From positions 1-64,000 of the forward strand of contig PMUP01000026.1 in assembly GCA_003166865.1 (NCBI GenBank): DNA of 64,000 nucleotides, in the 5' to 3' direction. Every line of letters starts with the position of its first letter. The first letter of the stretch is position 1. The position numbers and the translations under genes are program-made. The DNA is from Bryobacterales bacterium (GTDB lineage Bacteria; Acidobacteriota; Terriglobia; Bryobacterales; Bryobacteraceae). Positions 25,664 to 34,541 of the stretch are shown one piece after another. The notes below the pieces were generated by a model. That model saw nothing but the letters and a program-made list of their open reading frames with translations. It ran no database searches and was not told the origin of the DNA.

Positions 25664-28231
25664 ATGCACGAAGAGGTTTTCCGCGCGCTCGAGAACGGGG
25701 CGACGGTTATTACCGCTAGCCGCCGCCTGGCACGCGTGCTGGCGCGGGAGTTTCACGGCATCCAAACGGCTCGCGGACATAAGGTTTGGAATCGCCCGGA
25801 CATTCTTCCGTTCGAAGCTTTTCTGGATCGTGGCTGGCGCGAATGGCTGAGGCGGGGCGCGAATGGCGATGCTCCGGTGTTGCTGAACGCTCTGCAAGAA
25901 CAAGCTCTGTGGCAGCGGATCATCCGCGAATCGCCGGCGGGTGCATCGCTGCTGCAAATTCCCGAGGCGGCGCGGCAGGCGGCGCAAACCTGGCAGCTTT
26001 TGGCTGCGTATCGTCTGGACGTAGATGGAAGTTTCGAGGCGTCCGAGGATTCGGCGGCGTTTGCTGCTTGGTCGCGCGAGTTTCGCGGGTTGTGCCGCGC
26101 AAGTGGTTGGTTGGAGCACGCACGGTTGAGCGATTTTCTGCGCCAAAAGATTACCGTGGGCGAGCTGCCTCGGCCGCCGGGCGTGCGAGTCGCGGGATTC
26201 GATGAGATGACGCCTCAACAGGCGGAGTTTCTAAACGGGCTCGGGGAGTGGCAAGTTTTGGAGGCTGGCGATTGCACGGAGACGGTCGAGCACAGAAGAA
26301 TGCGCGATTCCTCCGGCGAGGTCCGAAACGCGGCGGCGTGGGCGCGGCGTCTGCTGGAATCGGATCCCAAGGCGCAAATTGGCGTGATCGTTGTGCCGGA
26401 CCTGGCGCGCGTGCGTAGCACAGTGGAACGGATTTTCCGGCAAGCGCTCGGTCACGCATTTCACCTCTCCGTCGGGCCGCCGCTCGGGGATTATCCCGTG
26501 GTTCGCGCTGCTCTGCTGATGCTCGAGTTCGCGCTGGGCGCTGTGCCGCTGCCGCGCGTGGGAATGCTACTACGCTCGCCGTTTCTCGGTGGAGCGGAAA
26601 CGGAATGGAGCCAGCGCGCGCTGCTGGACGCCAAACTCCGCCGCAAGAGCCTCTGGGAGGTCAGCGTTCCGATGCTGCGCGATGCCGCGGGAAGCTGTCC
26701 GCAACTGCAGCGCGTGTTGTGGCGCGTCGAGCAAAGGCTTCCGGCTCTCAAGGAGGAACAAGCACCCAGTGACTGGAGCCGCGACATCGCCGGCCTCCTG
26801 GAAGCTTTCGGCTGGCCGGGCGATCGCACTCCCAGCAGCGGCGAATTTCAAACTATCGAAGCTTGGCGCGGGCTGCTGTCCAACCTTGCTTCGCTCGATC
26901 TCACCACACAGCCGTTGAGCCTTTCGCAAATCATCGACTGGTTGCGCCAAACGGCCGCGAATATTCAGTTCCAAGCAGAGGATGAAGGTGCGCCCGTCCA
27001 AGTGATGGGAATGCTGGAAGCCGCCGGCCTGCATTTCGATCATCTGTGGATCATGGGTCTCCATGATGATGCGCTGCCCGCTGCCGCGAACTCCAATCCG
27101 TTCATTCCCTCTGCATTGCAGCGCCAGCACAAGCTGCCGCACAGCTCCGCCGCGCGCCAGCTCGCATTCGCCAGCACATTGATGGAACGGCTCCTCCGGA
27201 GCGCGCCTGATGTTGTGTTGAGTTATCCGGAACGCGAGAGCGATCGTACGCTCACACCGAGTCCGCTTGTGGCTGGCGGCTTGTGGCTGCCCGAAGGCGA
27301 ACGTAATGCGGACACCTGGGTCGCGCAAATGCGGGCGGAATCCGTGTTCGAAACTATGGCCGACGAGAGCGGTCCTGAGCTGGTTGGGAGCAGCTCACCG
27401 GGGGGCTCGGCGCTATTCAAAGACATGGCGCTATGCCCGTTCCGCGCCTTCGCAAAGCACCGGCTGGGGGCCAAGCCGATGGAGGATCCCGATCTCGGAT
27501 TGAATTATCGCGATCGCGGAACAACGGTCCACAAGGCGCTCGAAAGTATCTGGCGCGAGCTCGGATCGCAAGCGCGATTGAAGGAGCTTAGCTCGCACGA
27601 GTTGGAGACGATCATCGCTCAGGGCGCCGACGCGGCAGTGGCCAAGCTCGGACCGGGCATCGGGCGGGATCTCGAGAAACGTCGCCTGCAAAAATTGCTG
27701 AGGGGGTGGTTGGAGATCGAGAAATCGCGCCCCGCATTCACCGTCGCTGGGATTGAGGCGGAGCGCGTGGCCACCATTTCCGGCGTCGAGGTGAAGATGC
27801 GCGCCGATCGCGTGGACGAGCTCCCCGGCGGCCGCGAGATCATTCTCGATTACAAAACGGGGCAGCTGAAATCGAAAGTATGGGATGGCGAGCGTCCCGA
27901 TGAACCGCAGCTTCCGTTGTACTGCGTCACGAATGAGCGGCCCGTGGCCGGCGCAGCCTTCGCCGTGGTCCGAACCGGCGAACTTCGGTTTCGCGGATTG
28001 ACTGCCGCGGGCGCCGCTTTGCCCGAGATGAAGAAGATGCACGTCGACCCGCCCCTTCCGTTCGAAGCGCAATTAGACGAATGGCGGCGCGCGCTGGAAC
28101 AGTTGGCGGCAAACTACCGGAATGGGCTGGCTGAAGTGGACCCCAAGCCCGGTGCTTGCGGCAACTGTGGATTGCGAGCGCTCTGCCGCATTCGAGAGAT
28201 CCATCTGGGAGATCAGCATGATCGCGGATAG
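25664..28231 (+). CDS. AddB-like PD-(D/E)XK nuclease (probable DNA repair protein)
   Basis: An 855-aa AddB/RecB-family protein, shorter than Bacillus AddB. The N-terminal part is an inactive helicase-like region with no Walker A. The C-terminal nuclease domain has RADRVDE and LDYKTG. Cys in CPFRAF plus C-x2-C-x5-C (CGNCGLRALC) match the AddB iron-sulfur staple. It would process double-strand breaks together with the overlapping addA-like gene. It resembles the family annotated as probable DNA repair protein. Confidence 0.85.
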   Translation: MHEEVFRALENGATVITASRRLARVLAREFHGIQTARGHKVWNRPDILPFEAFLDRGWREWLRRGANGDAPVLLNALQEQALWQRIIRESPAGASLLQIPEAARQAAQTWQLLAAYRLDVDGSFEASEDSAAFAAWSREFRGLCRASGWLEHARLSDFLRQKITVGELPRPPGVRVAGFDEMTPQQAEFLNGLGEWQVLEAGDCTETVEHRRMRDSSGEVRNAAAWARRLLESDPKAQIGVIVVPDLARVRSTVERIFRQALGHAFHLSVGPPLGDYPVVRAALLMLEFALGAVPLPRVGMLLRSPFLGGAETEWSQRALLDAKLRRKSLWEVSVPMLRDAAGSCPQLQRVLWRVEQRLPALKEEQAPSDWSRDIAGLLEAFGWPGDRTPSSGEFQTIEAWRGLLSNLASLDLTTQPLSLSQIIDWLRQTAANIQFQAEDEGAPVQVMGMLEAAGLHFDHLWIMGLHDDALPAAANSNPFIPSALQRQHKLPHSSAARQLAFASTLMERLLRSAPDVVLSYPERESDRTLTPSPLVAGGLWLPEGERNADTWVAQMRAESVFETMADESGPELVGSSSPGGSALFKDMALCPFRAFAKHRLGAKPMEDPDLGLNYRDRGTTVHKALESIWRELGSQARLKELSSHELETIIAQGADAAVAKLGPGIGRDLEKRRLQKLLRGWLEIEKSRPAFTVAGIEAERVATISGVEVKMRADRVDELPGGREIILDYKTGQLKSKVWDGERPDEPQLPLYCVTNERPVAGAAFAVVRTGELRFRGLTAAGAALPEMKKMHVDPPLPFEAQLDEWRRALEQLAANYRNGLAEVDPKPGACGNCGLRALCRIREIHLGDQHDRG

Positions 28232-31200
28232 CGCGGCGCGGCTCCGGGCGCTGGATGTCTCGCAGTCCTTTATCGTGCAGGCCCCGGCGGGATCGGGCAA
28301 GACCGAACTGCTGATCCAGCGATATCTGAAGCTGCTTGAAACCGTGGAGACGCCCGATGCCGTGGTGGCCATCACATTCACGCGCAAAGCGGCCGGTGAG
28401 ATGCGGTCCCGGGTTATGTCAGCTTTACGAAACGCCCGAAACGGTGTTGAGCCGGAGGCGGAGCCCACCGCGGAATATGAACGGCTCACGTTTCAGATTG
28501 CGCGCAACGTTCTGGAGCACGAGCGCCGCCTGGAATGGAATCTGCTGCAAAATCCAGCACGGCTGCGTATCGAAACCATCGATGCGCTGTGCGCGGCCAT
28601 TACGCGCCGCATGCCTTGGCTCTCGCGATTCGGCGCCATGCCTGAAATCGTTGAGAAGGCGCAAGGCTTGTACCGGGAGGCGGCGCGAAACACGCTCCGC
28701 CATCTAGATGAGGGAAACGAGGCGCTGGCCGATCTTCTGCTGCATCTGGACAACGATTTCCAAAGGGCTGCGCAGCTCATCGGCCAGATGCTGGAAAAGC
28801 GGGATCAATGGCTGCGGCACACCGGCGCGAGCCTTCGGCAGGACGTGGAAGCGGCGCTGCAACGGCTCATTTTAGATGAACTCGCGCAATTGCGCGGCAC
28901 GTTTCATGACGACGTCGCCGGGGAGATCCCCGGCGCGAGCTTGGAGGATCTCGCTAGCTGGCGGAAGATCGCCGATCTGCTGCTGACTAAAGACGGCGAT
29001 CTCCGCAAGCGAGTGGATCCGCGTTTCGCCAGCCTGCGCGGTAACGATGCCCTAATCGAGCGCCTGGCGCGAGTCCGCAAGTTGCCCCCGCCTGAATTCA
29101 CCGAGCCTCAGTGGCGCGCAGTGGAGGCCGCTGTTTCGGTGCTCAAGCTCGCGGTGGCCGAATTGCAACTGGTGTTTCGCGAACGGGCCCAAGTGGATTT
29201 CGCGGAGCTCTCGATTCGCGCTTCCTCGGCCCTGGGGCAAGTGGATGCTCCCGAGGATCTTGCGCTGGCGCTCGGCCATCAGATCCGCCACATCCTGGTG
29301 GATGAATTTCAGGACACCTCGCACACGCAATTCGATCTGATCAAAAAGCTGACTGCCGGATGGGAGCCAGGCGACGGCCGCACGTTGCTCCTGGTTGGCG
29401 ATCCGATGCAATCCATTTATCGCTTTCGGCAAGCCGACGTCAGCCTGTTCTTGAAAGCCCGCCTGGAAGGTATTGGAGCGATCCAGTTGGAGCCACTGAC
29501 GCTCAGCGTGAACTTTCGTTCGCGCCCAGAGATTGTGGAGTGGGTGAACCAGATGTTTAAAACGATCTTGCCGGCCAACGATGACATCGAATCTGGAGCA
29601 GTCGCTTACTCGCCCAGTGTTCCAGGTTCCAGCGGAAACGCGGATGCTCAGATCGGTGTGCACGCTTTCACGAATGAACGTGATGAGGCCGATCGCGTAA
29701 TCGAACTGATCCGGGGGCATAACGGTGCAGATGGCGACGGCAGCACGGCCGTGCTGGTGCGTTCACGCAGTCACTTAGTTGAAATTGTTCAAGCCATGGG
29801 ACGCCATCACGTCGCATTTCAAGCGATTGAGATCGATCAACTCGGCGAACGGCAAGTGGTGGAAGACCTGATGGCGCTGACCTTCGCGCTGTTGCACGCG
29901 GCCGACCGAGTCTCCTGGCTGTCGATCCTTCGCGCACCCTGGTGCGGGCTCACGCTTTCGGATTTGCACGCGCTGGCTAGCGCCGATCGCGACGCCACGA
30001 TCTGGGACTTGCTCCATTGCCCGCACGAAACATTGAGTGGGGACGGTCGCACTCGAATTGACCGCATTCTTCCGGTGCTCGAGCAGGCGCTCTCCGAACG
30101 CGGACGGCGGCCGTTGCGGGATTGGGTGGAAGGGGCGTGGCTGCGCCTGGGCGGTCCCACGTGCGTGGAAGACGAAGCCGCGCTCGAAGACGCTGCGGCT
30201 TATTTTGATTTGTTGGATGGTCTCGCGGAAGGCGCCGATCTGGCCGATTTTGAATGGTTCCGCGAGCAAGTGAATGGGCTGTTCGCTCCTCCGGACGCGG
30301 CAGCGGGCGATCGGCTGCAGGTCATGACCATCCACAAAGCCAAAGGCCTGGAATTTGACACCGTGATTCTGCCGGGGCTCGGAGAGGTAACGCGTTCGGA
30401 CGACCAGAGTTTGCTGCTGTGCGTCGAACATGGCGGCGAACTTCTGCTCGCGCCGATTTCGGAGTCGGGTGGAGAGAACGATCCGATTTATCAGTATCTC
30501 TCGAAGATTGAGCGCCGCAAATCGGATCAGGAAACAGCGCGATTGTTGTATGTCGCGGCAACGCGCGCGCGGCGGAGTTTGCACTTGCTGGCCTCGGTGA
30601 AAGTGAAGGATGACGGCGCGATGGGAGAGCCCAAGTCGGACTCGTTCTTGAAGCTGCTGTGGCCGGCCATCGGAGAGCAGTTCTTAAATCCCATGCAGCG
30701 CGGGGAGGTTCATGAAGCTGCGAGCGCCAGGACCATCCGCCGGTTGCCGGCCCAATGGCGCGTTCCCCCGGCTCCGCCAGCGGTTGTTTGGGATCGCCCG
30801 GAGATGGAGCAGGAACAACGTACGGCTGCGTTTGAATGGGCTCGCGATCGATCCAGATTCGCCGGCGACGCGCTGCACGGCTTCTTGCAAAGGATCGCGC
30901 GCGAAGGTCTGGATGGCTGGGATGAAAACGCGGTGCGCTCTCGACGAGGAGCCTATCGCGCCGTATTGGCAAATCTCGGTGTGCCGCCGGCGGACTTAAG
31001 GTGGGCCGTCGAGCGCGTGGAAGCGGGACTGGTGCGGACGCTCGGCGATCCTCGCGGGCGATGGTGTCTTGAAGATCACGCGGACGCGGCCAGCGAGTTG
31101 TCAATCGCGGGGTGGATCGGCGGGAAACTGTGCGAGGCCGTGATCGACCGCACGTTCGTCGATGAGAGCGGAGTCCGTTGGATCATTGACTATAAGTCGA

Positions 31201-31406
31201 GCCAGCCCTCGGGCGAAGACGTGGAGAATTTTCTCGAAGCGGAGAAGGAACGCTATCGGGAACAGCTGGAGCGCTACGCGCGATTGATGGCGCAAAGGCA
31301 TGATCGCCCGATCCGGCTGGGACTCTATTTTCCATTGCTAGGTGCTTGGCTCGAATGGGGCGCTGGGGTGGTCCTTCGCAAGCAGGCTGTGCTGTTCGAG
31401 CTGTAG
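28218..31406 (+). CDS. AddA-like UvrD helicase-nuclease
   Basis: I chose the ATG at 28218 (MIADSAARLRALD), giving 1062 aa and a 14-nt overlap with the addB-like stop. Superfamily 1 motifs are present: Walker A APAGSGKTELL, ITFTRKAAGEM, DEFQDTSHTQ, VGDPMQSIYRFRQAD, TIHKAKGLEFD and LYVAATRARRSL. The C-terminus carries a RecB-type nuclease domain (WIIDYKSSQPSGED). With the preceding gene it should form an AddAB-type complex for recombinational repair. Confidence 0.9.
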   Translation: MIADSAARLRALDVSQSFIVQAPAGSGKTELLIQRYLKLLETVETPDAVVAITFTRKAAGEMRSRVMSALRNARNGVEPEAEPTAEYERLTFQIARNVLEHERRLEWNLLQNPARLRIETIDALCAAITRRMPWLSRFGAMPEIVEKAQGLYREAARNTLRHLDEGNEALADLLLHLDNDFQRAAQLIGQMLEKRDQWLRHTGASLRQDVEAALQRLILDELAQLRGTFHDDVAGEIPGASLEDLASWRKIADLLLTKDGDLRKRVDPRFASLRGNDALIERLARVRKLPPPEFTEPQWRAVEAAVSVLKLAVAELQLVFRERAQVDFAELSIRASSALGQVDAPEDLALALGHQIRHILVDEFQDTSHTQFDLIKKLTAGWEPGDGRTLLLVGDPMQSIYRFRQADVSLFLKARLEGIGAIQLEPLTLSVNFRSRPEIVEWVNQMFKTILPANDDIESGAVAYSPSVPGSSGNADAQIGVHAFTNERDEADRVIELIRGHNGADGDGSTAVLVRSRSHLVEIVQAMGRHHVAFQAIEIDQLGERQVVEDLMALTFALLHAADRVSWLSILRAPWCGLTLSDLHALASADRDATIWDLLHCPHETLSGDGRTRIDRILPVLEQALSERGRRPLRDWVEGAWLRLGGPTCVEDEAALEDAAAYFDLLDGLAEGADLADFEWFREQVNGLFAPPDAAAGDRLQVMTIHKAKGLEFDTVILPGLGEVTRSDDQSLLLCVEHGGELLLAPISESGGENDPIYQYLSKIERRKSDQETARLLYVAATRARRSLHLLASVKVKDDGAMGEPKSDSFLKLLWPAIGEQFLNPMQRGEVHEAASARTIRRLPAQWRVPPAPPAVVWDRPEMEQEQRTAAFEWARDRSRFAGDALHGFLQRIAREGLDGWDENAVRSRRGAYRAVLANLGVPPADLRWAVERVEAGLVRTLGDPRGRWCLEDHADAASELSIAGWIGGKLCEAVIDRTFVDESGVRWIIDYKSSQPSGEDVENFLEAEKERYREQLERYARLMAQRHDRPIRLGLYFPLLGAWLEWGAGVVLRKQAVLFEL

Positions 31407-31464
31407 CGACGGGCCCGAGCGACAGGTATGTTAAGATGCAATTGCCGACGTTGCTTCACACCTC

Positions 31465-31541
<77 letters not shown>

Positions 31542-31556
31542 ATTCTTTCCAGGTAA

Positions 31557-31676
31557 CTATCCGAGCATCCCGGTCCAACGCGCGGCCAGAGTAGCCACGC
31601 CCACCGACGCCACAATCAGCGCAATGGTCCAGATGTAGCGCCACACTAACCGCCGTTGATAGGTTTTTGTTTCCAT
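31557..31676 (-). CDS. Tiny single-span membrane protein (39 aa)
   Basis: The ATG at 31676 lies 3 bp after the stop of the 77-aa gene and encodes 39 residues. A basic N-terminus (METKTYQRRLVWRY) precedes one membrane helix (IWTIALIVASVGVATLAA) and a short tail. The placement and clear positive-inside topology support a real gene. However, the only Shine-Dalgarno-like bases (AAGGA) sit almost against the ATG, so it may depend on coupled translation. Function unknown. Confidence 0.5.
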   Translation of the reverse strand: METKTYQRRLVWRYIWTIALIVASVGVATLAARWTGMLG

Positions 31677-31679
31677 TCC

Positions 31680-31913
31680 TTAAGACCTGGCTGGTACCCG
31701 CGGGCTCAGGCTGCACGCGCCGATTTGCAAACTGACGGCGAACCCGCACCAGACCTGCCAATGCGAAAGGAGCCCATGGGCGATGAAGAAGGTGTTTGTC
31801 CACCCGGCTTCCACGCCGAGCCGCCATGCGGCAAGCGCCCAGGCGGCGGCTGCGACAGGCGTTAACAAGAGTCCCACCAGCAGCGGGGCTTTGACACGAA
31901 TGGCTGGAATCAT
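31680..31913 (-). CDS. Small two-span membrane protein (77 aa)
   Basis: The ATG overlaps the stop of the OmpA-family gene (ATGA), so translation is probably coupled. Two hydrophobic stretches (about residues 8-30, and a weaker one near 42-66) suggest two membrane spans. No family is recognised. With the 39-aa gene it forms a three-gene operon behind a large envelope protein, which hints at an accessory membrane role. Confidence 0.6.
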   Translation of the reverse strand: MIPAIRVKAPLLVGLLLTPVAAAAWALAAWRLGVEAGWTNTFFIAHGLLSHWQVWCGFAVSLQIGACSLSPRVPARS

Positions 31914-33550
31914 CGGACCGCCACGGGCTGACCGATTTGCCCGCCAATGATTTCGCCCGAAACAACCAGCTCCACCCGGCGATTCTGTTGACGCCCGGCC
32001 GCTGTATCATTCGAGGCTACCGGCTGATTTTTCCCGAAACCTTGGGATGTAATCGAAGTGCTCAGCACCCCTTGTCCGGTCAAGTAGTCGCGCACCGACT
32101 CGCCGCGTTGCTCGGAGAGCTTTTGATTGTAATCATCGCCGCCGACGCTATCGGTGAAACCTTCCACGTCCAGTCTCAAACCCGGATGGCCCGAGATGAT
32201 TCCAGCTACTTTGGCGAGCTTCTCGCGAGCCAGCGAACGCAACGAGTGCTTGGCCGTGTCAAACAGCACGTCCGACATATTCACGATCAGCCCGCGGGCT
32301 GTATCCCGAGTTTGCAGAATCGTGTTGAATTGCAGCAGGAGCTGAGCCCGAAGTTGCGTCCGCTCGGCCTCGGCTTGCGCCTTCTCATTGGCGGCGCGCT
32401 CGAGATCGGCCTGGGCGGCGGTTCTCTGCGCTTCATTTTCTTGTCTCAAGCGGTCCGTTTCGGTTTGGGCGGCGGCAAGCTGCGTGTCACTTTGTCGCCT
32501 GAGACGATCTGCCTCGGTCTGCGCCGCTGCGATTTGTGCGTCGTTCTCTCCCTTGAGGCGCGCTGCGTTGTCGAGTGCGGTGAGTCGCGCTTGCTCCGCT
32601 TCTCGCGTGACGCGGTTGGCCTCTGACAGCGCGGCGGCACGCTCGTCCTCCACGCGCGCTTCACGCTCGGCTCCCACACGCCGCTCGGTCGCCAGCTGCT
32701 CTTCTTCGATCTTCTTGACGGTGATGATCCGGGCGTCCTCCGCCATCTGAACGGCTTCGCGCGCCACCGTGCCGATGGGCTTCTTGCCCGCCTTGCCGAT
32801 CAGATAGCCCTCGGCGTTCTCGAGGCCCTGGACGGCCTTTTGGAAAGTGTCGCCAGCATACTGCTCGGCGCCGGTCCAGCGGGCGATCTGCACGGCGTTG
32901 CGCGCCTCGTAGAGCTCCAGAGGTATTTTCGGGTCCAACAGTCTAGGCTGAATCTCGCGTGGCGCCACATTCAACACGTACTGCCCTCTCTGCAGCAGCT
33001 CGTATTTCGCGTCGACTTGTTCGATCGTTCCAGTGGTGTCGTTCCTGACAAAGTTCTCCATCACCACCAGGTCGCTCGGCTGTGTGACGGCGAAGTAAGG
33101 CTCCGCGGTCACGATCAAGCCGAAGGACTGCAGTTCGGTGGTTGCGTCCAGTTTCGTTTTACCACTGTTGTTGAGGAGCACTTCGCCGACGTTCGTCGCG
33201 CGGCCTTCCGGAGTGATGGCCCACATCACATAGGTTAAATACTCTTGGCCAAACTGAGTCGCTGGCCCGAGCTTTTCCATGTCCGCATCGATCTTGATCA
33301 CGCCCTGCTTGCTCTCCACCTTCGCCTCACCGCGAGCTTCGGGCATCAACGCCGTGCCGCGGAAGCCGATTCTGGTTGATCCGCTGCGGTGATGATAGTT
33401 GATGGCTTTGGTCGTCCGTGCGACCACGGTAATGCGATAGATGGGGACCGTCCCGCCGTTTTCAATGGGTTGTTGAGTTGGGTTCGGTGCTTGTGGCGCC
33501 TGGGCCAGCGCGAGTCCGCACATCGTCAGGAATAGGCTTGCAATCTTCAT
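31910..33550 (-). CDS. OmpA-family protein with long coiled coil
   Basis: I chose the ATG at 33550 (MKIASLFLTMCGLALAQA), giving 546 aa with a signal peptide. A beta-rich N-terminal half is followed by a long charged coiled coil (about 270-405), with near-repeats AQTEADRLR and AQTETDRLR. The OmpA-C domain comes last (VLFDTAKHSLRSLAREKLAKV, VEGFTDSVGGDDYN and NRRVELVVSG), the peptidoglycan-binding fold. A sigma-54-like promoter is visible at 33591-33606. It is probably an outer-membrane or periplasmic stress-envelope protein. Confidence 0.85.
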   Translation of the reverse strand: MKIASLFLTMCGLALAQAPQAPNPTQQPIENGGTVPIYRITVVARTTKAINYHHRSGSTRIGFRGTALMPEARGEAKVESKQGVIKIDADMEKLGPATQFGQEYLTYVMWAITPEGRATNVGEVLLNNSGKTKLDATTELQSFGLIVTAEPYFAVTQPSDLVVMENFVRNDTTGTIEQVDAKYELLQRGQYVLNVAPREIQPRLLDPKIPLELYEARNAVQIARWTGAEQYAGDTFQKAVQGLENAEGYLIGKAGKKPIGTVAREAVQMAEDARIITVKKIEEEQLATERRVGAEREARVEDERAAALSEANRVTREAEQARLTALDNAARLKGENDAQIAAAQTEADRLRRQSDTQLAAAQTETDRLRQENEAQRTAAQADLERAANEKAQAEAERTQLRAQLLLQFNTILQTRDTARGLIVNMSDVLFDTAKHSLRSLAREKLAKVAGIISGHPGLRLDVEGFTDSVGGDDYNQKLSEQRGESVRDYLTGQGVLSTSITSQGFGKNQPVASNDTAAGRQQNRRVELVVSGEIIGGQIGQPVAVR

Positions 33551-33590
33551 CTTTCTATACCTCGATCCTCTGGGGGACGCGCCTGAAGTG

Positions 33591-33606
33591 TGCACGAGCC
33601 GCACCG
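33591..33606 (-). promoter_or_regulatory. Candidate sigma-54 promoter of the OmpA-family gene
   Basis: On the minus strand it reads CGGTGCGGCTCGTGCA, with GG and GC ten bases apart and 8 of 12 consensus positions matched. The -12 GC lies about 42 nt before the ATG at 33550. The stretch CTCGTGCACAC is identical in the divergent promoter at 33769. Confidence 0.5.
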
Positions 33607-33693
33607 AACACAGCTCTTTCAGGGATCTGTTGAAGCTGTTCGCTCCCCCTGGCCTCTATTCCCGGGTGGGCCATTGGCAAGGCCCGGTGCGAC

Positions 33694-33727
33694 TAACCAT
33701 ATGCGGTCAAATGACCACGTGCGGTCA
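33694..33727. promoter_or_regulatory. Tandem TGACC-N6-GGTCA palindromes between divergent genes
   Basis: Two 16-bp sites, TAACC-N6-GGTCA (33694-33709) and TGACC-N6-GGTCA (33712-33727), are separated by 2 bp. The same double arrangement is found at 38341 and 40851. It lies between the two sigma-54-like promoters at 33591 and 33769, the place expected of an enhancer for a bacterial enhancer-binding protein. Confidence 0.65.
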
Positions 33728-33768
33728 ACGATTCCGGCGAATTCGCAACTTCCTCAGGGTTTCCCTTT

Positions 33769-33784
33769 TGGAACGACTCGTGCA
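33769..33784 (+). promoter_or_regulatory. Candidate sigma-54 promoter of the lmo0937-like gene
   Basis: TGGAACGACTCGTGCA matches 10 of 12 sigma-54 consensus positions, with GG and GC ten bases apart. The -12 element ends about 30 nt before the ATG at 33814. The tandem palindromes end 41 bp upstream. Confidence 0.65.
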
Positions 33785-33813
33785 CACCTTAGCCCTCGAA
33801 GGAGTACAAGAAC

Positions 33814-33963
33814 ATGCTTTGGACAATCTTCATCATTTTGCTGGTGCTGTGGGCGCTGGGGATGGTTACGTCGTATACGATGGGCGGGCTGATTCACATT
33901 TTACTGGCGATTGCACTGGTGGTATTAGTGATACGCCTATTCCAAGGACGCAGGCTTGCGTAG
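33814..33963 (+). CDS. lmo0937-family small membrane protein (49 aa)
   Basis: The product begins MLWTIFIILLVLWALGMV and has two membrane segments with a short Gly-rich turn (TMGGLIHILL) and a basic tail (GRRLA). This is the layout of the lmo0937 (DUF5670) family. A ribosome site GAAGGAG lies 8 bp upstream. These small proteins recur in stress-responsive loci, but their molecular role is unknown. Sigma-54-like control is suggested by the promoter at 33769. Confidence 0.85.
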   Translation: MLWTIFIILLVLWALGMVTSYTMGGLIHILLAIALVVLVIRLFQGRRLA

Positions 33964-33970
33964 CTTCTGG

Positions 33971-33989
33971 CCGGCGCCCGGGGCGCCGG
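33971..33989. terminator. GC-rich hairpin between convergent small genes
   Basis: A perfect 8-bp stem CCGGCGCC/GGCGCCGG with a 3-nt loop lies between the stop of the lmo0937-like gene and the stop of the convergent DUF3309-like gene. There is only a short T-rich tail, so termination may be partial. Confidence 0.5.
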
Positions 33990-33999
33990 TATTAGCAAG

Positions 34000-34158
34000 T
34001 CAGCGGAACAAGCCGAGCAGGTAGGCGATGAGGAGAATAATCAGTATTGTTCCTAGTCCTATCCCAGCCCCGCCGCCGTAGCCCCAACGGCTATGGCCGT
34101 AGTAACCGCCACCGCCGCCTAAGACCAATATCAAAATGATGATGAGGATGATCAGCAT
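34000..34158 (-). CDS. DUF3309-like small membrane protein (52 aa)
   Basis: Two hydrophobic segments (MLIILIIILILVLGGGGG and GIGLGTILIILLIAYLLGLF) flank a Gly/Tyr-rich hinge (YYGHSRWGYGGG). This pattern is typical of the DUF3309 family. AGGA-rich sequence lies just upstream of the ATG. It is convergent with the lmo0937-like gene and downstream of csbD on the same strand. Confidence 0.75.
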   Translation of the reverse strand: MLIILIIILILVLGGGGGYYGHSRWGYGGGAGIGLGTILIILLIAYLLGLFR

Positions 34159-34224
34159 TGCGTCCTTTTCTTTCTCCTGCCCTGTAGACGCCGAGGCGCC
34201 TGCGATGGGAGGCCACCGGCTTAT

Positions 34225-34404
34225 CTACTTCTCGAACACCTTTTCAATCTGGCCGACTTTCTTTTGGATTACGCCGGCGATTTTTTCGTCTTGGCCTTCG
34301 GCCGCGAGGTTGGGGTTGTTCGTCACCTGTCCCGCTTTCTCTTTGGCTTTGCCCTTCAATTCATGAAGCTTGCCCTTGATCTGATCGTTCGTACTCGGTT
34401 TCAT
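34225..34404 (-). CDS. CsbD-family stress protein (59 aa)
   Basis: The product begins MKPSTNDQIKGKLHELKGKAKEKAG and ends in a second short helix (IAGVIQKKVGQIEKVFEK). This is the CsbD fold pattern of hydrophilic, charged helices induced by general stress in many bacteria. A strong ribosome site (CAGGAGG) is 5 bp from the ATG. A GG-N10-GC element at 34430-34445 is the only promoter hint. Biochemical function is not known for the family. Confidence 0.9.
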   Translation of the reverse strand: MKPSTNDQIKGKLHELKGKAKEKAGQVTNNPNLAAEGQDEKIAGVIQKKVGQIEKVFEK

Positions 34405-34429
34405 GTTGCCTCCTGAGGGAATTTAACCA

Positions 34430-34445
34430 AGCACCTTTAAGACCC
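34430..34445 (-). promoter_or_regulatory. Weak sigma-54-like element before csbD
   Basis: The minus strand has GG and GC ten bases apart (GGGTCTTAAAGGTGCT), but only about half of the consensus positions match. It lies about 27 nt before the ATG, the same spacing as the stronger examples in this island. Alone it would not be convincing. Confidence 0.25.
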
Positions 34446-34541
34446 ATTCCGTCGAGACCGGCCGTGAGCTATCTGGTGCGCGTGGACTGGGAGCACGGAT
34501 GGCCAGGGCCCGTATTCAGGCCCCAGCCATACGAGCCTCAG

